A stretch of DNA of 64,000 bases from Hysterangium stoloniferum (lineage: Eukaryota; Basidiomycota; Agaricomycetes; Hysterangiales; Hysterangiaceae). The position numbers were made by a program, and so were the translations under genes. The DNA lies in assembly GCA_015178975.1 (NCBI GenBank), contig WHVD01000002.1:868001-932000 (forward strand). Direction: 5' to 3'. The notes beneath the pieces are model-generated. The model was not told where the DNA came from and ran no database searches. It was given only the letters and a program-made list of their open reading frames with translations. Below, in pieces: positions 21,810 to 33,187 of the stretch (within the stretch, counting starts at the first letter, position 1; every line of letters starts with the position of its first letter).

Positions 21810-23527
21810 CTAGCGGTACCCTAACCCGTAATATAAATCATCGGAGTACTTCATTCCCGTCCACATCTCAAACGGAGTGCCCTGTCTCTCACTTGTGGTA
21901 TATCGGCACATGTTCTGGTCATGAATCCACCGTATTTCGATAACTTTTATGCCCGTCCCATCATAAAATTTGACCCTGAGGCATTCCAAAAGGTATCTTG
22001 GTAACCTTTTTGCAAATAATACTAGGATCGGATGATTCGAATAAATTGTTGTAAACAGAAAGATATCGCAGGTTGGGAAATTTGTATAACTGGCTGAGCT
22101 AGAACGCAAGCGTTTGCCAAAGGAAACGGATCGCAAGGTATTACCAACATACGTACAAATTGGTCTGGACCATGCCCCTTCCTATATGGGACGAAACACT
22201 CCAAGTCCAAAGGTTGAAGACTCGGCAGCACTCCCAGTTCCGTCAACGAGGAATAGCACTCTATCGAGACTTTCAAGATAACTGATTCAGTCATATGCGA
22301 TGTTGTGAGAAGGGAACAATAACGGTCGAATTACCTCCGAGCACAATGACTACTTGAATCTATTATTAGATTCCTATTCTGCCCCTTATTCTAAGTGGCA
22401 CATGACTGTGGATATATACGCCCATTGTTATACTCATTTAGATAGAACAATGGACGTAGATTAGTATAAAGTAAATAGGTATTGTACAATAGTAAAAACA
22501 ACAGAGTCAGTTACACTCGCACTCCTCTACTCGCACTCAGGAGTTTCCTGAGTGGCACTGCGCATACAAGTTGCGACCTTTTACAATATGCGAGAGCAGA
22601 GAAAAGGATTTTGCGTCTAGTGTGGCGGTAAGCTGGAGCTGGCGAAGTTGTTTAGCGAAGCCACCGGACAAAAGGTCTGATATCCCCGCTTCATACGGCC
22701 ATATATTCAGACTTCTCAAGCTCGGGAGGCTGTTTTTATGGAAAATACCACGTGCAAGAAGTGGACCCAGCAATGAAAGGCCTATTAATTTGTTATGCCT
22801 TCTGCAAAATTTGAACATGATACTTTGTGATTCATCGCCGCTGAAAACTTCGTTTAGGCCTTGTCCGCCGTCAAGGGTAAAGCGTAAGAGTTCGGCAAAT
22901 GTACATTGCGGAGTATCGCAAGCAAAGGTTGTGGGTAGGGTACCTCGATATATAAATCACGTAGTTGTGGTGCGAGACAAAGAATGGTCAGGAGGTTCTG
23001 GTCGGCATCTGGGGGCGACTTCCAGGAGTAGACCGCAATGGAGAGTTGAGTAAGATATGAAAAGTGGAAGATCTAATTGAAATGTTATTATTTTATTATT
23101 CGACATTCCGTGCACAAAACCCACCTGGAGCCATTCATTTAAACTATTAATGGACACATCAAATTCACGAAGACACAGTTCTCGAATATGTCTGGGAACT
23201 ATTTGCTTCAACGTGTTTGCAAAACCCAGTGGTGATACAAAGTCGGTTTTGAAACCAAATGATATAAGAAACGATGTAGGTTAACCATTGACCTTAGAGC
23301 CGCGCGGAAGGTAGCTAGACACGAGGCCTTCTCCTCGTTGCTTAATTCCACTGCAGAATATGACTGATCATCTCGAAGGTACCTGCGTACTAAAATCTGA
23401 CGTCCCGGCGACTCCGTTGAATGTTCCCCTGTGGTTATATCCAGCATGTGAACGCGGGATGCGAGATCCCGTCGAGAAGCGATATGTTCCCAAAGGCCCA
23501 CATCCGAGAGCTTAGCAAAGATGACTC
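21810..23527 (-). pseudogene. F-box protein gene, unit 3, C-terminal part (split by two insertions)
   Basis: Closest to unit 2. From the right: RVIFAKLSDVGLWEHIASRRDLASRVHMLDITTGEH, then HIRELCLREFDVSINSLNEWLQ, an intron with donor GTGGGT and acceptor ATTAG that unit 2 has lost, LLARGIFHKNSLPSLRSLNIWPYEAG, and the end FEMWTGMKYSDDLYYGLGYR. The F-box itself lies 5.4 kb away at 28930-29090 because a copia-containing insertion separates them. A second, 285-bp insertion sits at 22301-22585. Several frame changes also exist, for example near 21990. Before the insertions this copy was apparently the best preserved over 23208-23527. Confidence 0.85.
22301..22585 (+). mobile_element. Short solo-LTR-like insertion in F-box unit 3
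   Basis: Unit 2 lacks this piece. It begins TGTTGTGAG and ends TTTTACA, flanked by ATATGCGA on both sides (22293-22300, 22586-22593). The TGTTG...TTACA ends resemble the copia LTR ends in this window, which suggests a solo LTR of another Ty1/copia family. The 8-bp repeat is longer than the usual 5, so a hAT-like origin is the alternative. Confidence 0.7.
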
Positions 23528-23596
23528 TAATGGCGTTACGTAAGCCATATTTGGTAAGCTGGAACATAGTACATTGTATAGTCCCCACTACGCGAG

Positions 23597-23930
23597 TGTT
23601 GAATATTACGCTCTCGCACTCTGACCAACGGCTACCTCACACCGTATTCGGATATACCACCCCGTATACGGTTATACCAAGCCGCATTATCCCCTGTCTA
23701 ATATACCACAACTTACTACCATCATCTATATAATTTAGATATTTTACTATTTAGTCTCGAACGTTTCAATACCCATACCTCAGTCGAGTCACTATCTGTG
23801 TCAACTGAGGTACGTTACCACAACTATATCTCGTTTTCAGACTCTTATCTTAATGTAACATAGCGTATTTCTTACAGGTAGTAAATATTAGTCGAGTCAC
23901 TATCTGTGTCGATTGAGCATATTTCTTACA
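23597..23930 (+). mobile_element. 5' LTR of the Ty1/copia element
   Basis: 334 bp from TGTTGAATATTACG to TTTCTTACA. It differs from the 3' LTR (28385-28718) at about 8 sites, 7 of them CpG transitions. Left target duplication GCGAG against GCAAG at the right is again a single CpG transition. It contains a hairpin at 23776-23812. Confidence 0.95.
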
Positions 23931-23943
23931 GGTTATGGGCCCC
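23931..23943 (+). promoter_or_regulatory. Primer-binding site of the copia element, half-tRNA(iMet) type
   Basis: GGTTATGGGCCCC follows the 5' LTR directly. Its complement, GGGGCCCATAACC, is the anticodon stem-loop sequence of initiator tRNA-Met with CAU in the middle, not the tRNA 3' end. Some Ty1/copia elements (for example Drosophila copia and yeast Ty5) are known to prime from a cleaved iMet 5' half. Here that is inferred from complementarity. Confidence 0.75.
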
Positions 23944-23993
23944 GTCCAAAGCTGTTAATCACAATTGACTGATCAAACCAACTGACCCGACAT

Positions 23994-24090
23994 TGACCAA
24001 CTGAACCTGACCCTGACCAACTGAACCTGACCCTGACCAACTGAACCTGACCCTGACCAACTGAACCTGACCCTGACCAACTGAACCTGA
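23994..24090 (+). repeat. 20-bp tandem repeat in the copia leader
   Basis: About five copies of CCAACTGAACCTGACCCTGA lie between the primer-binding site and the gag start at 24117. Units are nearly identical, so the array is young or homogenised. Its role is unknown; it lies in what would be the untranslated leader. Confidence 0.92.
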
Positions 24091-24116
24091 CCCCGACCCA
24101 CCTGACTAAAACGAAC

Positions 24117-27100
24117 ATGGCGTCGAACCAACCAGCACTATTCATGTTGCAACCTGAGGATCACCTCTATGGACACAATTGGTTCGTGTGGCATGACACT
24201 ATCTGGTCTGCAGCGGGTGCACATCTGAGGGTATATGGATGGGACCATAAAGAAACCTTCCCAACTTGCCCTCAATACTACACCTGTACCAACGACTTAC
24301 TGGGGATCACATATGTAATCCTTCACCCGAGGAATGGGAACAGCACGATGCGTATGCAAAGGCAATGATTGACCTGAACGTCAAAAATCCTATCAGCAAT
24401 GGCATGGCATTCAACCGTCAGATACCGCAAGTGAGGCTTGGTCTGCCCTGAAAGCAATACACAGCGCAACCTCTGATATAGGATTGCTTAATACCGATAA
24501 TGATTTGCGTGCAATCAAACATATTGATGGCATGGACATCATATCCCATTTCACACGACTGCATCAAGGATGGGCAAAAGTCAACGCGCAAGGGGGAAAA
24601 ATGAACAACTCTACCTTCCACACAATCGTCATTGCGTCGATGCCTAAGGAGTGGGATCTAGTAATTGGAACTCTTTTTTAACTGAAGACCTCCAAGGAAG
24701 TAATATCAAACCTCACTTTATATGACAAAACAATCGCACAAAACAGGAAACCCACACCTCAAACCTCACAAGCTCTCACAACCACTAAATCCAATTGGTC
24801 TAGTGATGTCTGCTCCAACCCCAACTGTAAACATGTAGGACACACAATTGAGAAGTGTTTCAAAGTCAGAGGAGGGATGGAAGGTCAGTTTCCTGATTGG
24901 TGGAGAAAGAAGGGGACCAGTACTGGTGGAAGTCAAGCTGTGCAGCAGCAAAAACCATTGACCGACGCCATACCTACCAAATCGACAGTTAACGTGGCGG
25001 TCGCACCCTCTACTCCCTTCATGCCCGGATATGGAGAATTCTGCACTCTTATGATGCAGGTAGATCCAACGGTATCCACTATTGGCACTATTGTCACCTA
25101 TGCTGACTCCACAGCGAGTGATCATTTTTTTATTGATATAAATGATTTTCAAACTTACAAGAATTATAATGGGAAGAACGGGACTATGGCTAACAATGGT
25201 AGCACCTTTTCAATCTGCGGAAAGGGGACAGTTAGCAAGCGCTGCGTATATGATGGACATGTTGTCAATATTATATTTTGGGACGCACTTCATTGCCCGA
25301 CCTTGTCTCACAATCTCGTGTCCATCGGAAAACTCGATAACAGCAGATGTTACGTGATTTTCGGGGGCAGTGGCATTACCTTTATCAACTCAGATGGTCA
25401 CCCATTTATGTATGGGAGGGGAGAAGGGACAATGTACAAGATCGACATCTTTCCACCAGCTGGTCCCCTCCCAGATAATGTGCAATTATCCCCGGACATG
25501 GCAAAGCGCCCAACAACTGTAGTCAAGACAACTACACATGCTTTCGCCGCCAAATCCCACAACCGACCAACCGACATAGATACCTGGCATCGACGCCTTG
25601 GTCATGCTAGATATGATACTGTACAACAAATGGCCAAGCATAATGTCGTCCGTGGTATGCAGGTAACCACAATGACGCCCCAACCGGGGACATGTGAAGG
25701 ATGTATAATGGGGAAGCACACACGCCACCCATTCTACATTAATGATGAGCGTGAAACAGAAATTGGGGAATGGACCTAAGTTGACTTGTGGGGACCATCC
25801 CGAGTCCAGTCCATCGGTGGGAGAAGTTACATGATGCCATGTGTCGACGGGTACAGCGGTCACCCGGAAGTTTTCTTCCTGTCCAGTAAGGAAGCCAAAG
25901 GAACCCTAGCCGCGTTGAAGCACTATACAGTGCTCACTGAACGTCAGACAGGGATGAAGGTGTGCATGATACGTACCGACGAAGGCACAGAAGTCTCCAA
26001 TTCCTTGTGGACCACATATCTCAATGAACAGGGGATTATACATGAGACCACCACTGCGTACTCATCTTGCTCCAATGGTGTTGTTGAACGGTGTCATCGC
26101 ACCATTATCGAGCAAGTGCACATTTGCCTGTACGAGAATAAGTTACCCACTGCGCTGTGGTGCGAAATTGCAGCGGCGATCGTATATGTGATGGATTTTA
26201 TCCCTACTACCAGAAACTCCAATCTAACTCCTTTTGAGTTGTGGCATGGGAAGAAACCTGATATTTCTCACCTGCATCCCCTTGGCTGTGTAGCTTACAC
26301 TAAGATTCCCATCGAAACAGGAGGTGGGCTCAGTAAACTGGACCCAAGATGCATCAAAGGGGTGCATATCAGATATTTTGGACATGACACTTACAGAATT
26401 TATGATCCAGAAACGCGTCGTATCTTTCACTCGTGTGACGTCATATTCGAGGAAGGTTGCAGTTGCAAGACACTAACTGAGATATCGGGAGAGGAGGAAA
26501 CACAGAATCTTGACCATGTTACACCTGCCACACCGGTTAACGAGACTCAAGAGGTTTGGCACCAATACAAGATCACACTCCTTCAATCGCCCCGACCAAT
26601 ATCTCATCCCCACTCGTCACTGAACCGACCGGCATGGAATCTGTGCCACGTCGCTCCACACACATATCTGTCCCAACACAGGCACTTAAGGACTCTCTCA
26701 ACTCAGAAATGAATATACAGCAAGCCCAACTCACGGGGGAGGCATGGGCTGATAACAGAGTACATAGTGCATTCCATACTGACACCATGACAGTGCCAGA
26801 CCCAACAAATATGTGGCTACCCAATACATATAGCGAGGCGATGATGCATCCCGACATATGGGCAGGCCCTATCCACAAAGAATTAGCGGTCATGAGGAAA
26901 CACGGGGTGTGGACAGTTGTGGATTGTCCTGAAAATGTTAGACTGGTAAAAACATGTTGGACCTTTGCACACAAATACAACGGTAACAGCGAACTTATTG
27001 CCTGCAAGGCAAGACTTGTAGCTAAAGGATTTACAAAAATTCCCGGCGTCGATTTTTTCGAAACATACGCCTCTGTCATCCGGTATGAGTCATTGTGGAT

Positions 27101-28384
27101 GAATTTGGCCATTGCAGCTGCCAAAAACATGGAGTCATGGAAAATAGACTATGTTGCAGCATACCTCAACTCAGTTCCACAAGCCACTACATACATCGAA
27201 CTCCCTGATGGTGTGAAGGAGGCAGGGAAGGTTGGGTGACTGGAAAGGACATTATATGGCACCATGGATGGTGCCAATAACTGGTGGAGGACGTTGGACA
27301 GAGAAATGGGTGAGTTGGAATATTACCGGTCAAAAGCCGACCCATCAGTACGCTCCCGCCATGCGAACGGTAGCACCACGATAACATCCACATATACTGA
27401 CGACACAACTGGGATCTCGTCAATCTGAAGAAGAGGCAAATAGAGCCAAGGAAGAACTAGGCTGGACCTATGAGACCAAGGATATGGGGGATGCAAACTT
27501 AGTTCTTGGAATCCAAATCGACCGAGACAGGGAACGTGGCACAATCAGGCTATCACAATGCGCATACCTTGAACGCATTCTTGAGTGTTTTGGAATGACA
27601 GAGTCAAACCCTCGTGGCATGCCACTACCCCTGGGCATTATACTGAACAGGGAGCAGGGACCTTAGACGACTGTAGACCACATCTTCATGGCTGATAAGC
27701 CATATCGAGAGTTACTAGGATCGATTATGTATGCACAAATCACAACGCATCTAGACCTCCCATATGCCATATCCACACTGAGCAAGTTTGCTTCAAACCC
27801 CAGGAAGGCTCACTGGAACGCATTGACCCACGTCTTACGATATATCAAAGGGACACTCGACTATGGCATCACATACAGGGGTTCACTCCAGGATGTCAGG
27901 CCAGTCAGGTACGTCGATGCTGAGTTTTTCAGGGGACACTGACACACGCTGATCTTGTTCTGGGCACGTTTTTATTCAGGCAGGGGGACCTACTGCTTGG
28001 GGATCAAAGTACCAGCCGACAGTCGCTCTATCAACAACAGAGTCGGAATATATGGCACTCACCCGAGCCATGAAGCAGATCTTGTGGATGTACGCTGCAA
28101 TGGACGAAGTCAGTTTTCCACAGCCGAAGCCAGCAATCCTCTACAATGATAATTCAGGCGCAGTTCTTTTAACCAAGAATACGAAAGACAATGCACGTGT
28201 TAAGCATATTGATATATGGTATCACTACATACGAGAACTGGTCGAGGAGGGGGACATCGAAGTCCGTCGCATCACATCATCTGACAACCTCACCGACATG
28301 TTCACAAAACTGTTGCCCAAATCAACGTTCACTCAGCAATGTATTGCACTGCGACTCTGTGAGAGTGCATCGAGCCAGGGGGAG
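24117..28384 (+). mobile_element. Ty1/copia internal region (gag-pol fossil)
   Basis: In copia order: a gag from 24117 (MASNQPALFMLQPEDHLYG), a zinc-knuckle stretch near 24810-24860, a protease region (YADSTASDHFF, about 25100), the integrase HHCC zinc region (TWHRRLGHARYDTVQQM ... CEGCIMGK), integrase core (25790-26250), reverse transcriptase (ACKARLVAKGFTKIPGVDF, about 27000) and RNase H ending near 28390 (IDIWYHYIRELVEEG). A purine run CCAGGGGGAG precedes the 3' LTR. The element is complete in layout but broken in roughly eight to ten places. LTR divergence of about 2.4% indicates a recent insertion. Confidence 0.95.
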
Positions 28385-28718
28385 TGTTGAATATTACGCT
28401 CTCGCACTCTGACCAACAGCTACCTCACACCGTATTCGGATATACCACCCCATATACGGTTATACCAAGCCGCATTATCCCCTGTCTAATATACCACAAC
28501 TTACTACCATCATCTATATAATTTAGATATTTTACTATTTAGTCTTGAACGTTTCAATACCCATACCTCAGTCGAGTCACTATCTGTGTCGACTGAGGTA
28601 CATTACCACAACTATATCTCATTTTCAGACTCTTATCTTAATGTAACATAGTGTATTTCTTACAGGTAGTAAATATTAGTCGAGTCACTATCTGTGTCGA
28701 CTGAGCATATTTCTTACA
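28385..28718 (+). mobile_element. 3' LTR of the Ty1/copia element
   Basis: 334 bp, the partner of 23597-23930, ending TTTCTTACA. It is followed by the duplication GCAAG. Confidence 0.95.
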
Positions 28719-28929
28719 GCAAGGCATACTATATATAGTTATACCTCCAAATGCATAACCTCTTAGTGGAGTTATCACTCACTAAGAGGTATGTAAAGGA
28801 TTATTTTATTATTTACTAGTCATGTTACTTACTCTACCTCTAGTTCTTATTAGGTAGATACTTATATATACTTAGTGGAGTTATCACTCACTAAGAGTTC
28901 TTATTAGAACTGCGCATTTTGCATTAACA
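28719..28929. other. Right arm of the host element, with two hairpins
   Basis: Contains CCTCTTAGTG ... CACTAAGAGG at 28759-28789 (10-bp arms, 11-base loop GAGTTATCACT) and a second version of the same hairpin, ACTTAGTG ... CACTAAGAG, near 28870-28900. No coding potential. Confidence 0.7.
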
Positions 28930-29090
28930 GACTCAATACCGGATATGCCACGGAATTATCAAATCTCTAAAATGTTTTTGAGTTAATGCCAAGTGTAATA
29001 GATTGCAGGGATTTTCAATTTCTGATGCAATGGCGTCCAAAATCTCTTGTGGTTGAGCACATAGCATAGCAGCAGTGATGTGAAATTACC
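28930..29090 (-). pseudogene. F-box of unit 3, detached N-terminal part
   Basis: The DNA matches 20500-20650 of unit 2: the minus-strand PQEILDAIASEIENPCNLLHLALTQKHF-like segment and the PWHIRYR end next to GACTC. It is separated from the rest of unit 3 by the composite insertion, so it is non-functional as a gene. Confidence 0.85.
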
Positions 29091-29607
29091 TAAAGAATGG
29101 GAAACACATTAGACGCTGAATATACAGCGGTGACATATTCCTAAATATGCAGCAGTGGAACATACATATCAAAGAGTAAGGTGTTTGGGTTCTGAGTGAT
29201 GTGTTGAAGGTGATGTAGGTTCCTTGTGGGCTCTTGGGTCCCTCAAACCAATTAGCACGTGCACCTGTGCACTCCCATGTGGATACTGCCTGACATGATG
29301 TTGGACTGAGATTTTACAGGTTTTTGAGGAAAGGCTAGCTACCGTTGTTAGAATCCCTGAGCTATTGTCATGCATACAAAATATTTTTCTTATCTTATGA
29401 ACCAGATGAGGAGATAAGCCAAAAAACAATTTATTGACACATAGCCACCAGATGCAAATAACGACAGCACGAGGACAATGATAGGCTCAACAAAAAACAA
29501 ACAACGTTAAGGATTACAAAAGTAAAGGGTGTTGGGTTTAAGGTGATAGTGTCTAGTAATCAAAGGACTCGACTCGCCCAATATCCTGAACGTTTAACCA
29601 TGAATGG
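29091..29607. repeat. Upstream flank of F-box unit 3
   Basis: Follows 20651-21200 block by block, with C-to-T type changes. It ends in AATGG, where a solo LTR (family E) was inserted; the same flank continues after it at 30007 (AATGGTTTACAATGTACATAC). Confidence 0.75.
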
Positions 29608-30006
29608 TGTAAGCCTGGCCACCTTACCACATACATCATCACCAAGCTCTCCCATCAACCACTCATTTTTCCGCCACTTGATTGTTAAGTAGCACCCTTG
29701 TGCCTTATTATGCGGTTGCCATCACCAACCTCTCCCATCAACCACTCATTGTTCTGCCACTTGATTGTTAAGTAGTGCCCCTGTGCCTGATCATGCAGTT
29801 CTTTGTTCTCCCGCCACATTCACCTTGACTCCATATAAAAGCCCATATCCTATATTGATAGAATATCTTCTCTTTGACCATTAATTCTTTCCCCACTCTT
29901 CCCTAGGGAACCTCGCATTCACCTTGTATCCTACTGATATTTACAAATAAAGAAAACTTAGTCCTGTCCGTGTTGACTGAGTGAGGCTGATACCGACAGC
30001 CTTACA
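29608..30006 (+). mobile_element. Solo LTR, family E (fossil), copy 2
   Basis: 399 bp, TGTAAGCCTGGCC to CAGCCTTACA, with a perfect 5-bp duplication AATGG (29603-29607, 30007-30011). It contains CCATATAAAAGCCC near 29832, a TATA box. A direct repeat of CTCTCCCATCAACCACTCAT lies within it, which partly explains its greater length than copy 1. Confidence 0.9.
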
Positions 30007-30109
30007 AATGGTTTACAATGTACATACATCCCATCGGCAGAGATACCCTAGTCAGTCAGGTTATATAACAATTTTATAAATGCGAGGCCCATGAGTTCAA
30101 TGTTATACA

Positions 30110-31296
30110 ATCACTACAAGGCTGTGACCTGTGGGGGGCAAGCCCCCACCATGCTACCACCCCACAACTTTACTTGGTCGCTTCATGACCTGGTGAATCA
30201 ATAATAATGTCTTAAAACACTACATCAGCATCTTATTTAGACACTTATTTTAAAGTGATTAAATTTTACATTATTTAGAATTATATACATTATATACATT
30301 TGTAAATTCACTGAACCTAAAAAACATAAGTCAATCTCCTTTTGGAACCTTGCTGAATACTTATTCATGGATCAATAATAACATTTTTAAACACTATGTA
30401 TTTGGCTTGGAATAGTATTTATATTCTTCCTCAGTTTGTTTCTCTTGAAGTGTCAGGTTTTTTATTCCACATTGGACTTCCAACTTCCCATATGGCTGTG
30501 ATTACCCTTCTACCCTTCCCCCATGTCATATTGGGGATTTCTGCAAATTCTATCTTCCCAATTATTCTTTTTCATATTCATACCCCACTTTCCTTCCATT
30601 CCACTCATCTGTCTGTCATTGAATCTTTTAGGATAAATTATTGTCTTGTATTCTACTAATCTCCAGTTCAAACATTGATTTAGAACCTTTCTGTTAAGAA
30701 CCACATTGTTCAGGCCCCTGGATTTTCAACCTACAGTACATATACTGTCCTCTGGCATTGTAATACCCAAGAACACATCACTTAATTATTTCCTTTTCCA
30801 GCCACTCTATCTCAGTTCTGTTCTAATGACATTCCATTATTCCTTGCATCACTTCACCATATCAGTTGCCACCTCAGAATATTTATCTTTTTTCTGTTGT
30901 CTTGCATTCCTTTTCTTAATGTCCTGTTCTGTTTCCCAATTTCCTTTGTTCTGCTAATATCAAATCTCCACTTTCAGCTCTGTGCTTCCATTCACTTTAG
31001 TATAAAACCCCATCATGTACACTACTATCTTTCAGTTTGAATATTGACTTAGAACACTCATTTAGAGCCCCCTCTCATGTTTGCTAAGTGCCATAATCCA
31101 TCCTGTAATATACTTTCTTGCTTGTTTCAAAGTATCAGAGCATCTGACAATTTTGTGTAAAGGCACAACACATGTTAAAGCCAAGCTCCACTTGTTTTTA
31201 GAAATGGAGTTGCTGGTTAAGTATACAATGACCTTTTGGTCTCCCATTTTCCCCTTTCCCATGTTGTCCCACTCTTAACACTTATATTTTGGTATA
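30110..31296. other. AT-rich spacer with decayed LTR traces
   Basis: No gene recognised. 30120-30190 (AAGGCTGTGACCTGTGGGGG) resembles short pieces near 38030 and 48330, so it is a dispersed repeat. Toward 31280 the order GTGTAAAGGCACAACACATG, AAAGCCAAGCTCC, then ACTCTTAACA mirrors the 3' part of LTR families A and D, which suggests an old diverged LTR ending at 31280. Confidence 0.45.
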
Positions 31297-32880
31297 CAGT
31301 GAGGGACAAAACCCTTTCAATGATTTTTAGTTGTGCAAACATTCTTGAATAACTCAAGAACTATTGTACATACAGACCTGAAATTTGGAGGTTGGTTAGG
31401 TCTATATGTTATCTATGTGCCCTTAAAATATTATGACATAAACATTAGTATTTCCCACGCTATAAATAAAACACTAATAAAATCACATTGGAAGGGTTTT
31501 GTCCCTGGTATAAAACAAATACAAATTAAACACTCTAGTACTTGGGATAGCCTCCCTTGGCCTTCAAAACAGCTTCAACCCTTCTAGGCATACTCTCTAT
31601 CAAGTTCTGACAAGTAGAGGCAGGGATCTTCTCCCACTTTGTCTGAACCCTCTCCCACAACTCATGAATACTCTTGGGTGCCACCCAGCCTCCTTTTGAG
31701 GTAATACCAGAGGTGTTCAATTGGATTAAGGTCAGCAGACTGAGGTGGCCATACCATGACCACAAATCCATTGTCTTTAACCAATTGGTGGCCTTTTTGC
31801 TCTTGTGTTTGGGGTCATTGTCTCACTGAAAGACCACATCTCCTGTGTTCTTGCCATAATACTCCATTATTTCTTGAATTTCATCCTCCATAATGCTAAC
31901 ATAAAGGTCAGCATCCATCCTTCCATCAATTTTGGTGGAATATCCTGGTCCTTCCCACAACATACAGCCTCACAACATCACATTTCCCCCTCCAAACCTG
32001 CTTGTACCCTCAGCCATCCTATCACTGAGCCCCTCTCCTGCCCTTTTCCACACCTACTTCCTCCCATCTGACTCCAAACAATTGATTTTTGTCTCATCTA
32101 ACCAAACAGCCCTCTTCCAATCATCCACAGTCCAGTCCTTGTGTGCCAGAGCAAAGTCCATCCTTGCCTTCCTATGCCTCTTTGTGAGTAAAGGCCTTGT
32201 CTCTCCACCACAGCCCTCATTCCAGCCTTCTTGAGTGCTCTATAAACAGTCTTCACTGAAATGGATCATATTTTGAAGGATTTTGGTCACCTCAGTGGCA
32301 TGTTCTGCCTTTCTGAGAAGTGATTTGTTAGAGGGAATAATGAATATCTGAGGGAGAAAGCTTGCATGGATGGCCACCAGGTGCTTTGGCAAGTGATGGG
32401 CAATGGATAAAGTGAATTCTGGATATAGTAAATAGGTCTCTGCCACTGATTTCAGAGATCTGAGAAGTAGACTTGCCCTCATTGAGCAAAATGAGAATGT
32501 GGCTAACCTGAGGAGGAGTAAGAGCTTTCATGGTGTAGAATGTTGAGTTGTGAGGACGTTATTGAACTAGAAAGTGAACAGCTATATATATATCTAATTT
32601 TGACAGGTCACATGATTAAACAAAACCTTATTTGCTGATAATCAATAAGGTTTTGTGTTAATCATATGACTGGGACAAAAACCTTCCAATGTGATTTTAT
32701 TATTATTTTATTTATAGCATGGGAAATACTAATGCTTATGTCATAATATTTTAAGGGCATATAGATAACATGTATACCTAACCAACCACCAAATTTCAGG
32801 TCTGTATCTACAGTGGTTCTTGAGTTATTCAAGAATGTTTGCACAACTAAAAATCATTGGAAGGGTTTTGTCCCTCACTG
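31297..32880 (-). mobile_element. Tc1-like DNA transposon 2
   Basis: 1584 bp between TA dinucleotides (31295-31296, 32881-32882), starting CAGTGAGGGACAAAACCC. Terminal repeats of about 215 bp; the inner end of each carries the tip motif inverted (CATTGGAAGGGTTTTGTCCC near 31487). A broken transposase fills the interior. Confidence 0.95.
31535..32531 (-). pseudogene. Tc1-type transposase of element 2, heavily broken
   Basis: N-terminus MKALTPPQVSHILILLNEGK (32531 downward) with a helix-turn-helix and the GGHPCKLSP linker; C-terminus MPRRVEAVLKAKGGYPKY at 31535. Between them the DNA still aligns with the DDE core (the SDETK region near 32090, the DNDPKH region near 31820), but frames change repeatedly. 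It is the most decayed of the four transposases. Confidence 0.88.
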
Positions 32881-32882
32881 TA

Positions 32883-33187
32883 ACCTTTTGTCATTCAGTT
32901 GTTTCATTCCATATTGCTCTTCTATTCCTTCCACATGAGTCTTTTTATATGGTCACATCACATTGATAGCTCCTGTATACTCTGGATCCCCATTTAGTTT
33001 GTATAGATATTCCATTGACCTCTTCCCCATTCCACTCACCTCTTTGATATTGAGTTTTTTAGTATAAATTATTGTTTTGTGAACTATGTATCTTCAGTGT
33101 GAATATTGACTTGTAGTTTCCTTTATTGCCCTTCAAGCTTGCATGGATTATCTTTTGGCTCCTGGAATATTATTTTGTATCACTATA
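32883..33187. other. AT-rich spacer between two Tc1-like elements
   Basis: 305 bases; pieces such as ATTCCACTCACCTCTTTGATATTGAG parallel 30595-30640, so it belongs to the same decayed repeat as the left spacer. No gene. Confidence 0.5.

Larger units (their letters stand above)
23528..28929. mobile_element. Composite insertion in F-box unit 3 (small element carrying a copia element)
   Basis: F-box homology breaks after GACTC (23523-23527) and resumes with GACTC at 28930. Between them lie 69 bases, the copia element (23597-28718), then 211 bases with two hairpins. The outer arms begin TAATGGCG and end GCATTAACA. The copia element therefore probably jumped into a roughly 280-bp element that was already in the gene. 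Confidence 0.65.
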
